From Bacteroidales bacterium UBA1733 (GTDB taxonomy: Bacteria > Bacteroidota > Bacteroidia > Bacteroidales > UBA3663), in contig DCIF01000147.1 in NCBI GenBank assembly GCA_002315795.1, positions 1 through 7,272 on the forward strand: a DNA stretch of 7,272 nt. Reading direction: 5' to 3'. Position 1 is the first letter of the stretch, and each line of letters starts with the position of its first letter. Positions 1-6,814 of the stretch are shown piece by piece. The notes under the pieces are model-generated. The model made no database searches and had not been told where the DNA came from. It saw only the letters and a list, made by a program, of their open reading frames with translations. The translations under genes and the position numbers were made by a program.

Positions 1-722
1 TCAGTACCGAAGGCGCGAGGCTCATTGGCAATCTCCCATGCCATGATAGCAGGAGACTCTGTATATGGCTGATTTGTGACTGTATTGACACGTGTCACGA
101 TGTTACGCACATGGTTGGCAGCAAGTGCTTTTGCAGAATCGTTTAGCACGAAATTTCCTACATACTGCATGTATTCCAACCAGCCGTCATAACTTGGAAC
201 AGGAGTCTGGTCAAAGTGTACCATCTCTCCTGGCTTAGTAGAAGACATCACATCGCCGCTGAAGCCGACCCAGTCAAGGTAAGCACCATAACCACCAGAC
301 CACTCCCAGGCATTGTTGAAATAAAGAATGGCTTTCATGTCACGCTTTTCCAATTCTGCCATTAGGTAGTCAAGGCCCAGCAAAATTGTATCATTATAGA
401 CTCCTGGCTCTAACTGTAACTTCGGAGAGATATGGCTTGGGATGCCTTCACGACCATCACCTCCCACCAGAACGCGTACATTGTCGATGCCTGTCTGTTT
501 CATATCATCGAGCTCCTGAATCAGTCGGCCGCGATTGCCTCCGCGTCCTTCAGAGGCCAGAATGGCTCCATACCAGAAGTTGGTTCCTACATAGCGATAT
601 TCTTTCTCTCCCTGGTAGAAATGTCCGTCACGGACGGTAATAAATTCGGTTTTCTCCTGTTCTGGCTGCATAGTGCACGAGGTCACTAATGCCAGCAGTG
701 CCGCAAATAATGGAAGTTTCAT
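1..722 (-). CDS. Glycoside hydrolase family 5 (mannanase-like) lipoprotein, 5' part only
   Basis: This open frame runs off the left edge, and 240 residues are visible. The start at 722 gives a short hydrophobic signal peptide ending in a lipobox (LVTSC, Cys16), so the protein should be lipid-anchored in the outer membrane or periplasm. The mature part resembles the start of a GH5 TIM barrel. It has 'GTNFWYG' at about 46-52, the conserved Arg of strand 2 in 'NVRVL' (Arg83), an aromatic stretch at about 136-152, and 'WEIANEP' at 229-235, where Glu234 is the expected acid/base catalyst. The catalytic nucleophile Glu would lie beyond the window. The overall pattern is closest to GH5 endo-beta-1,4-mannanases (subfamily 7 type), which cut mannan or glucomannan backbones; this substrate is inferred. 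An AraC-type regulator lies 67 bases upstream on the same strand and may control it. No Shine-Dalgarno sequence at normal spacing precedes the start. GH5 is fairly secure; mannanase rather than another beta-glycanase is less so. Confidence 0.85.
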   Translation of the reverse strand, partial: MKLPLFAALLALVTSCTMQPEQEKTEFITVRDGHFYQGEKEYRYVGTNFWYGAILASEGRGGNRGRLIQELDDMKQTGIDNVRVLVGGDGREGIPSHISPKLQLEPGVYNDTILLGLDYLMAELEKRDMKAILYFNNAWEWSGGYGAYLDWVGFSGDVMSSTKPGEMVHFDQTPVPSYDGWLEYMQYVGNFVLNDSAKALAANHVRNIVTRVNTVTNQPYTESPAIMAWEIANEPRAFGT

Positions 723-789
723 GTGGTAAATAGTTTTATGATAGTAAAAAATCCTTATAGTCTTGTTGTTTTACATAGAATCCTCTATG
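723..789 (-). promoter_or_regulatory. Spacer before the GH5 gene, probable control region
   Basis: This is the longest gap in the window and the only place where a separate promoter for the hydrolase gene would fit easily. It is AT-rich. On the plus strand it carries ATAGT at 730-734, 741-745 and 757-761, spaced 11 and 16 bases apart, plus a short inverted repeat at the araC end. I could not find a convincing Bacteroidota promoter (TTTG upstream with TAnnTTTG near -7), so the promoter role rests on position only. Confidence 0.3.
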
Positions 790-790
790 T
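773..790. repeat. Small inverted repeat at the end of the araC gene
   Basis: ACATAGA at 773-779 pairs perfectly with TCTATGT at 784-790 across a 4-base loop (ATCC). The right arm overlaps the last base of the araC stop codon (790-792). The stem is AT-rich, and on the minus strand it is followed by an A-rich run, not a T tract, so it is a poor intrinsic terminator. It might be an operator, a weak mRNA-end structure, or chance. Confidence 0.35.
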
Positions 791-1665
791 TACACCATAA
801 TCTTATTCTTATGGTAGTTTTCACGGAATGTAGTAGGCGAACATCCTTTGCGCTTCTTGAAAATTCGGTTGAAGTTCGAAACATTATTGAATCCTGACTC
901 ATAGCAGATCTCCACTACCGAGGTGGTGGTATCGACCAGTTGACGAGCTGCATAACCCAGACGTATGTCGATAATATAATCAGAAAGTGTCTTTCCGGTA
1001 CGCAGTTTAAAGAAACGACTGAATGCAGTAGGTGTCATACCTGCCAGATCAGATACCGTCTGTAATCTGATCTCATCCTTGAAGTGCTGATCAATGTATT
1101 CTTCAACCTTGCGCACGCGGCGACTGTCTGGTGTCTGCTTGGAATGTGCAAAGCTATTGCTGGCCAGGATATGGTAGTCTTCTTCAAGAGAGAGTTCATG
1201 AAGAATCTCCAGCAGTTTGATAAAGCGGTAGAAGCCTGGTTTAGCCAATGCCACTTCATTAATCTTGGCATAGATTCGCATAATAGCACTCATGCCGAAA
1301 GCCACACCATTGCGTGACCGTGAAAGTAACTGGTGGATAGAGGCCATCTGGTCCTTGTTGAGCAGATTGTCACTGAACAACTCTGGCGAGAACTGAATGG
1401 TGACTTCGCGCATCTGGCGACTCTTTCCAATATTCTGTTCCCAGGTATGTTCGAGGTTACTGCCAATGAGTGCCAGGTCGAACTTGCCAAGTTCCTCAAT
1501 GTTATCGCCAACGATTCGTCGTGTACCCTCACAGTTCTCCTCGAAGGTTAATTCCAGTTCCACGTGCTTATGCAGCGGATAGTTGAATACTTCTTTGTTA
1601 CGATCCACAAGATAGAAACAGTCTTTCTCCTCGAGTGGCGTGATTTCGGTAATAATCTTATCCAT
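790..1665 (-). CDS. AraC-family transcriptional regulator with N-terminal cupin-like domain
   Basis: This 291-residue protein has the usual size and layout of an AraC/XylS-family activator. Residues about 25-95 look like the cupin ligand-binding domain, with 'PLHKHVELE' at 30-38 and 'GSNLEHTW' at 68-75. Residues about 183-285 form the double helix-turn-helix DNA-binding region. The first HTH is around 'VSDLAGMTPTAFSRFFK' (204-220). The second is around 'VVEICYESGFNNVSNFNRIFK' (250-270), which includes the family's conserved G-F-x-x-x-S-x-F-x-R-x-F pattern. The sequence gives no ligand; a sugar is a reasonable guess from the neighbouring GH5 gene. The start lies only 11 bases after the 7TM-HD stop, so it may be read through from the division operon. 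No Shine-Dalgarno is visible. Family assignment is secure, target genes are inferred. Confidence 0.93.
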   Translation of the reverse strand: MDKIITEITPLEEKDCFYLVDRNKEVFNYPLHKHVELELTFEENCEGTRRIVGDNIEELGKFDLALIGSNLEHTWEQNIGKSRQMREVTIQFSPELFSDNLLNKDQMASIHQLLSRSRNGVAFGMSAIMRIYAKINEVALAKPGFYRFIKLLEILHELSLEEDYHILASNSFAHSKQTPDSRRVRKVEEYIDQHFKDEIRLQTVSDLAGMTPTAFSRFFKLRTGKTLSDYIIDIRLGYAARQLVDTTTSVVEICYESGFNNVSNFNRIFKKRKGCSPTTFRENYHKNKIMV

Positions 1666-1676
1666 AGTATGCGCGG

Positions 1677-3698
1677 TTATTTATGTAATTCCGGATATTC
1701 GATTCGAGCGTGATAGATAGATTCCAGATCGTGGATGAATGACTCCTTACATTGCTGGATCTCACGCAGAGTGATCTTTGCATTGTTGAGTCGGCCTGAA
1801 GTGACCAGATTGTCAATCATTCCATTGACCAATTTAACAATACTGTCATGACTGTATTCTTTGAGGGTACGAGAGGCTGCTTCTATGCCATCTCCCATCA
1901 TGAGCAGAGCCTGTTCCTTGGTGCTTGGATCCGTGTACGGATAGGTGAACAACTGTACGTCTGGCTCTTCGTTAGGATGCGCATTGCACCATGTTACATA
2001 GAAATATCTGATCAGACTATTGCCGTGATGTGTCTCAATAAACTCTGAGATCTCACGTGGCAGTTTCTCTTTTTCGGCCAGCTTCAGTCCTTCTGCAACA
2101 TGTCGCTTGATGATCTCTACGCTTTCTTCTATCTTAAGACCGTCATGAGGATTGGGTCCCTGCTGGTTCTCAGTGTACATGCCAGGGTTCCACAGCTTGC
2201 CGATATCATGGTACATGGCTCCTGTACGTACCAATGAGGCATTGGCACCGATGATTTTGGCTGCACTTGCTGTCAGGTTTGCTACTTGCAGAGAGTGCTG
2301 AAAGGTGCCAGGAGCTTCTTGTGAGAGACGTAACAGCAGTCCGCGACCCAGGTTACAGAGTTCAACAAGGGTCACGCCACTCATAAAGCCAAATGATTTC
2401 TCCATGGCATAGATGATGAGATAAGACATCAATAGCAGTACTGCATTGATCACCATCATACTTACAATGGGCATGGAGATATTGGTCAGCGAGCCTTCGG
2501 TAGCCAGTGTATAAAGCGCATACAGACCTGTGTAGCCAATGGCCGAAAAGATGGCTACGTGCATGAGCTGACTCCGGTCTGTCAGACCATCTTTCAAGCT
2601 GAACACGATAATCATTCCCACAATACACTGGATGACCAGATACTCGAAGTGTGAAGGTGCGATAAACGAACATAACAATACCATTACAATATGGCAGTAG
2701 TATGCTGTGCGTGATCCGTGGAAAGTGCTTAGGATGATCGTAACAATTCCTATCGGCACAAGATATGCGCCACCGACAATCATCTTATCCGCTTCTGCCG
2801 TAAGAATCACCATCAGGGTAACTGCGGCTATCGCTACAAAGACTTCTGCCTGCTGTATATATAGCCAGGGACGGTAGAGGTACAGAAACAGCAGAATGCT
2901 GCAAAGAACCAGTGCAATGATACAGGTTCTTGCCAGGAAAATGGTCAGTTCGGAACCAGAGAGACTCAGTCTCTGCTGCTGTTCACGACGATATGACTCC
3001 AGAATCTGATAGGTACGTGGTGTGACAATCTCTCCTTGATCGATGATTCGGCTTTCTGCTAAGATGACACCACTTGTAGCACTTACCTGCTGTCTGATGC
3101 GAGCATACTCTATGCGCATGGCCGCTGTGTCGAGTTCCAGATTGCTATGAACGTAGTCTCTTAATCCGGCATAGCTGTAACTATGGCTATATAATGAGTC
3201 AGTCTTGAGGGCTTCATAAGCTTCAAGTTCGCTCTTTATAGTATATAGAGCTACCGTGATTGATGTATCTCTGCTATGAAGAATGACATCATTGCATCCT
3301 TCATTCAGCCATTTTTCTTTTTCCTCACCTATCAGAATGCCTTTTTTGTACATACTCTCAAGCTTCCTGCGCAGATGGCGGAATGCTTCTCCTGACATCT
3401 GTGTACTGGCAGTATGCAGATTACGTAACGCCTCAAACGAGACCTCATCCTTGACCAGGAAACGAGGCATTATCTGATGACGCAAGCTGTCTTCCATCAT
3501 GTGCACAGCACTGTCGCTACGATAGATAGCAAAGTCGTAGGGAGCAGTGAGTCGGCCATAACGCCAGGGCTTACCTACTTCATACTCATAGCGGAAAGCT
3601 TCGTTGTGCGGGAAGAACCAGCCCACAAGAAGTATTGCTATCAGCATGAATAACGTGCGAAAGGCAATCTGACGTACTGAGAGTTTGTTTTTAGACAT
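1677..3698 (-). CDS. 7TM-HD membrane phosphohydrolase, PgpH-type (likely cyclic di-AMP phosphodiesterase)
   Basis: This 673-residue protein has the full architecture of the 7TMR-HD family. It has one N-terminal membrane segment (about 10-29), a large extracytoplasmic domain (about 30-250), seven hydrophobic segments (about 251-431), and a cytoplasmic HD domain (about 455-640). The HD metal site looks complete: His468, His497-Asp498 (in 'MYHDIGK'), His533, His557-His558 (in 'ETHHGN') and Asp603 (in 'MGDGIEA'). These match the spacing of the di-metal site in characterised PgpH enzymes, which hydrolyse c-di-AMP to pApA. Activity on c-di-AMP is therefore inferred from the family; no diadenylate cyclase is in view. 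The gene starts 14 bases after the ftsZ stop and ends 11 bases before araC, so it probably shares the division transcript. The substrate is the least certain point; other HD-domain nucleotide hydrolysis is possible. Confidence 0.9.
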   Translation of the reverse strand: MSKNKLSVRQIAFRTLFMLIAILLVGWFFPHNEAFRYEYEVGKPWRYGRLTAPYDFAIYRSDSAVHMMEDSLRHQIMPRFLVKDEVSFEALRNLHTASTQMSGEAFRHLRRKLESMYKKGILIGEEKEKWLNEGCNDVILHSRDTSITVALYTIKSELEAYEALKTDSLYSHSYSYAGLRDYVHSNLELDTAAMRIEYARIRQQVSATSGVILAESRIIDQGEIVTPRTYQILESYRREQQQRLSLSGSELTIFLARTCIIALVLCSILLFLYLYRPWLYIQQAEVFVAIAAVTLMVILTAEADKMIVGGAYLVPIGIVTIILSTFHGSRTAYYCHIVMVLLCSFIAPSHFEYLVIQCIVGMIIVFSLKDGLTDRSQLMHVAIFSAIGYTGLYALYTLATEGSLTNISMPIVSMMVINAVLLLMSYLIIYAMEKSFGFMSGVTLVELCNLGRGLLLRLSQEAPGTFQHSLQVANLTASAAKIIGANASLVRTGAMYHDIGKLWNPGMYTENQQGPNPHDGLKIEESVEIIKRHVAEGLKLAEKEKLPREISEFIETHHGNSLIRYFYVTWCNAHPNEEPDVQLFTYPYTDPSTKEQALLMMGDGIEAASRTLKEYSHDSIVKLVNGMIDNLVTSGRLNNAKITLREIQQCKESFIHDLESIYHARIEYPELHK

Positions 3699-3712
3699 TC
3701 TGTGGAATAGTT

Positions 3713-5542
3713 TTAGAAGTGTATGGTTCCGTCAGGATAGTTGGCCGGATTACCAATTACCTTTGGCGTAGCAGGAGTACGAGAAACGGCTTTGAGCTGA
3801 CCCAGATCCTCAAGCGTACGATTATAAGCCGGCAACTTTTCGAGTTTCTCAATCAGTGCCTCATTAGAGAGCTCCTGGTCGTCAAGTACATAATAAGACT
3901 TGCGCTGATTGTCAAGCAACATCTTATTGGCTGCCTCATCACCATAAAAACGACGGATCTCCTCAATCCCCTTCAGTGGAGTCGTCTGTGGACGTGCTAC
4001 AGGAGCGGCCTCTGTCTGAACAGGAGTCTCTACAACTGGTGTAGGATCAGATACTGGAGCAGGAGCAGCAACGATTGTTGAGGCAGGAGTAGCAGCAGCT
4101 GTTGGCTTAGGAGTTTCCGCAACTAAGTTGATCACAGGTTCCTCAGCAACATGCGAAGCTTCTTCTTCTCTCGCGGCTTTCTCTTCAGATTCTTTCAATT
4201 GTTTCTGAAGGTCTTCAATCTGCTTCCTGATGGCTTCCTTCTCGGCCTCTTCCTTCTCCTTACGAATACGTTCTTTCTCGATAGCCTCTTTCTTTGCCAG
4301 CATATCTGCTCGCGCATTATCAACGGCTTGTGTCAGCTTGGAGAATTCTTCTTCCAGATCAGTGTCTAACGTCATATTGTCAGCCTTGTTGATAGCCAGA
4401 CGTATGGCCGACATCAGGATGTTCGATGCCTCTGGATAGTCGGCAAACTCATTGAGCATATCCTTGGTCCTGCAGATAGCATCACGCAGTTCTGTTTCCA
4501 TCTCGCGGACCTTGCGTTCCATACCGCTGTCTGCAATCACGCCTCCCGTAGTATGATCCATGGCAAAGCCACTTGCCAAGAGGATAATACGGACTTCATC
4601 TCCAAGGTTGTCATCATACATAGCACCCCAGATAACCTCAATCTCAGGATTCAGGCTCTCTACGAACTTATTCATCTCGCCAATCTCAGCCATAGAAATC
4701 GGATTGTCATGGCTGAAGCATAGCTCGAACAGCAAGTGTTTTGCATCGTTGATTTTGTTATCCTGAAGCAAAGGAGAGGTGATGCTTTCCTGGATGGCCT
4801 TCGTAAGGCGACCCTCTCCGGATGCCTGTCCTGTTGAGATCAAAGCTACACCGCCATTGCGTAACGTCGTACTGACATCCGCAAAGTCAAGGTTGATATA
4901 TCCTTGAATGTTAATAATGTCAGAGATAGATTTTGCAGCGATCGTGAGCGTATCATCTGCTTTGCCGAATGCATTGTCGAAGGTCAGATCAGGATAGATG
5001 CTGATCAAACGGTTATTGTTAACCACAAGGAGGGCATCACACCAGCGCTCAATGGCACGAACGCCTTCAAGTGCAGCGGTGATCTTCTTCCGACCTTCAA
5101 ACTGGAAAGGAATCGTGACAATTCCCACGGTGAGAAGTCCCATCTCGTGAGCTATCTGTGCTACGACAGGTGAAGCACCAGTACCTGTTCCGCCACCCAT
5201 GCCTGCAGTGATAAATACCATCTCGGTACCATCGCTTAACGACTGACGGATAGCATCTGAATACTGTACAGCACACTCACGTGCTACTTCTGGACGAGCT
5301 CCTGCACCCAGACCCTTCTCACTGATAAGAAGTTTATTGGGGATAGAAGATCCCTTGAGTGCCTGCTTGTCTGTATTGATGATGAGGAATGACACATCCT
5401 GGATACCTGCTTCGTACATGTGCTGTACGGCATTCGATCCGCCACCGCCTACTCCCACAACTTTGATTATGGAGTGGTTCTCCTGCGTAGGCTGGTAGTC
5501 AAACTCAAGTGTTGCGTTATTGACTTCGTTCTGATTTTCCAT
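3713..5542 (-). CDS. ftsZ: Cell division protein FtsZ with a long coiled-coil linker
   Basis: FtsZ is the tubulin-like GTPase that polymerises into the cytoplasmic division ring. The GTPase core (about 25-330) has the N-terminal glycine loop 'GVGGGGSNAV' (30-39), the tubulin signature 'GGGTGTG' (116-122), and the T7 catalytic loop 'NLDFADV' (217-223) with Asp219 and Asp222. At 609 residues it is far longer than the E. coli protein (383). The extra length follows the core: a helical stretch (about 335-412), a highly charged Glu/Lys/Arg coiled coil (about 413-463), and an Ala/Pro/Thr/Val-rich stretch (about 468-523). The C-terminal block resembles the Bacteroidota FtsZ tail, with 'LPAYNR' (570-575) as the likely partner-binding peptide, plus 34 further residues ending in 'GTIHF'. 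It lies 36 bases behind ftsA and 14 before the 7TM-HD gene. The start places the core at a normal distance from the N terminus; no Shine-Dalgarno is seen. Confidence 0.98.
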   Translation of the reverse strand: MENQNEVNNATLEFDYQPTQENHSIIKVVGVGGGGSNAVQHMYEAGIQDVSFLIINTDKQALKGSSIPNKLLISEKGLGAGARPEVARECAVQYSDAIRQSLSDGTEMVFITAGMGGGTGTGASPVVAQIAHEMGLLTVGIVTIPFQFEGRKKITAALEGVRAIERWCDALLVVNNNRLISIYPDLTFDNAFGKADDTLTIAAKSISDIINIQGYINLDFADVSTTLRNGGVALISTGQASGEGRLTKAIQESITSPLLQDNKINDAKHLLFELCFSHDNPISMAEIGEMNKFVESLNPEIEVIWGAMYDDNLGDEVRIILLASGFAMDHTTGGVIADSGMERKVREMETELRDAICRTKDMLNEFADYPEASNILMSAIRLAINKADNMTLDTDLEEEFSKLTQAVDNARADMLAKKEAIEKERIRKEKEEAEKEAIRKQIEDLQKQLKESEEKAAREEEASHVAEEPVINLVAETPKPTAAATPASTIVAAPAPVSDPTPVVETPVQTEAAPVARPQTTPLKGIEEIRRFYGDEAANKMLLDNQRKSYYVLDDQELSNEALIEKLEKLPAYNRTLEDLGQLKAVSRTPATPKVIGNPANYPDGTIHF

Positions 5543-5578
5543 ATATAGAGATAGACTTATTTCTTATTATAATAGGTG

Positions 5579-6808
5579 TTAGTTTTGTCCGGAAACAAGA
5601 TCGCCAAGGAAATGCTTGATACCACGCAGTAACGAACTGCTGCGCTGTTCTTCCATTTCAGGATCTTGCTGAGGAATGTCTAGTGTCAGTTGCTGAGCTT
5701 CTTTTTCTACACTTGGAGCTACAGGCTCTGGTGCTGCAGCTGGCGCTGGTTTAGCTATAGGAGTAGCAATTGTGGTCTTTGCAACAGGAATCATGCAATC
5801 CTCTTTGCAGAAATAGAGCAATGAAAGCAGATTTGTGAGATGTGGCTTCCGCTCGCTTCCTACAAATGATTTCTCTGCGTATGCTCGTATTTCCACACGA
5901 CTGATGTCAAGGCGTTTGCTCATCAGAGAGGTGATGCCACGCTGCATTGCAGCACCGCCAGTAAGAATGATGCCGGCTCCCAGATTGTTCTTGAGGCCCG
6001 TGTTGCTGATCTGATTCTGAATATTGGCTGCGATCTCCTCGTAACGGCAGATGACGATTGTATTGAGGGTCTCCTGAGACATTGACAATGCTTTCTCAGC
6101 AAATACAGCATTTGCTGCAACCTGCTGAGCTGCTGCTGCAATCTCCGCTGAGTCTTCTGATGCGTTGCTCCACTCAATTTTGTTTCGTTCAGCCTCTTCT
6201 GCTGTACATCCGTTCGATTGGATATCGTTGGTTACGGCATCACCTCCTAACGGAATGACCGCCATGTGCTGCAAGTCTCCATTCTTATAGACCGAGACGG
6301 TAGTCGTACCAGCTCCCATATCAATCAGTGCACAGCCACGCTGACGTTCTGCTTCTGTCAGGATACGTGCAGTAGCCAATGGCAGTACGATGGTATCCAT
6401 TACTTTGACACCGGCACGATCCATCGCAGCTATAATACCCTGACGCAAACGTTTTTCTCCAACGATCAGCTGATGCTGTCCGCCACTGATAGGCTCGGCA
6501 GATAAAACATCGTAACCGGGAATCTGCACTGAGGGTAATTGAATGAGTGAGTGCAGTGAGATGCCGCCTATGCCGACATAAGCAGCAGAGATAGTGGTGC
6601 GCATGCGATTGCCAAGCTTCTGTATGATGCTTTTGATATGCATGGCAGTCTGCTCAACATTCGAAATCACACCATGGCTGATGCAGCCTTTGGTATTCTC
6701 ACTTTCAATTTCAATATTCTCCAGGAGATTCGTTTCTGTATCTTTCCATGCCGCTACGGCCATGATACGAGAAGTTCCAATCTGGATGGCACAGGTAAGT
6801 ATCTTCAT
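5579..6808 (-). CDS. ftsA: Cell division protein FtsA
   Basis: FtsA is the actin-fold protein that binds FtsZ tails and tethers the ring to the inner membrane. The 409-residue product shows the phosphate-1 motif 'IQIGTSRI' (8-15), the phosphate-2 motif 'LIDMGAGTTTVSVY' (161-174) and the adenosine motif 'ILTGGAAMQRG' (281-291). An Ala/Pro-rich linker (about 341-366) leads to an amphipathic C-terminal helix (about 390-405, 'LLRGIKHFLGDLV'), the expected membrane-targeting sequence. Two oddities are visible. Position 9 is Gln where FtsA and other actin-fold proteins usually have Asp or Glu. The stretch between 'YVGIGG' (77-82) and 'GVKV' (133-136) is roughly 40 residues shorter than in E. coli FtsA, so the 1C subdomain appears reduced. 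The frame is clean, with no sign of a frameshift. The start is 6 bases after the ftsQ stop. A GGAG-like run lies too far upstream to be a normal ribosome site. Confidence 0.96.
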   Translation of the reverse strand: MKILTCAIQIGTSRIMAVAAWKDTETNLLENIEIESENTKGCISHGVISNVEQTAMHIKSIIQKLGNRMRTTISAAYVGIGGISLHSLIQLPSVQIPGYDVLSAEPISGGQHQLIVGEKRLRQGIIAAMDRAGVKVMDTIVLPLATARILTEAERQRGCALIDMGAGTTTVSVYKNGDLQHMAVIPLGGDAVTNDIQSNGCTAEEAERNKIEWSNASEDSAEIAAAAQQVAANAVFAEKALSMSQETLNTIVICRYEEIAANIQNQISNTGLKNNLGAGIILTGGAAMQRGITSLMSKRLDISRVEIRAYAEKSFVGSERKPHLTNLLSLLYFCKEDCMIPVAKTTIATPIAKPAPAAAPEPVAPSVEKEAQQLTLDIPQQDPEMEEQRSSSLLRGIKHFLGDLVSGQN

Positions 6809-6814
6809 ATTGTA

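Noticed and set aside
386..689. Two overlapping plus-strand open frames of 84 and 85 codons
   Set aside because: They lie opposite the GH5 lipoprotein gene, which has a signal peptide and catalytic motif; the plus-strand products show no family features.
773..790. Intrinsic terminator after araC
   Set aside because: The stem is AT-rich and the following minus-strand bases are A-rich, not a T run.
4154..4306. Repetitive charged stretch in ftsZ as a frameshift or foreign insertion
   Set aside because: The frame is continuous from the GTPase core to the conserved C-terminal peptide, and a heptad-like Glu/Lys/Arg pattern explains the composition as a coiled coil.
5566..5571. TATAAT on the minus strand between ftsA and ftsZ
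   Set aside because: Bacteroidota primary sigma factors use a different -7 element (TAnnTTTG), no matching upstream element is seen, and the 36-base spacer is simply AT-rich.
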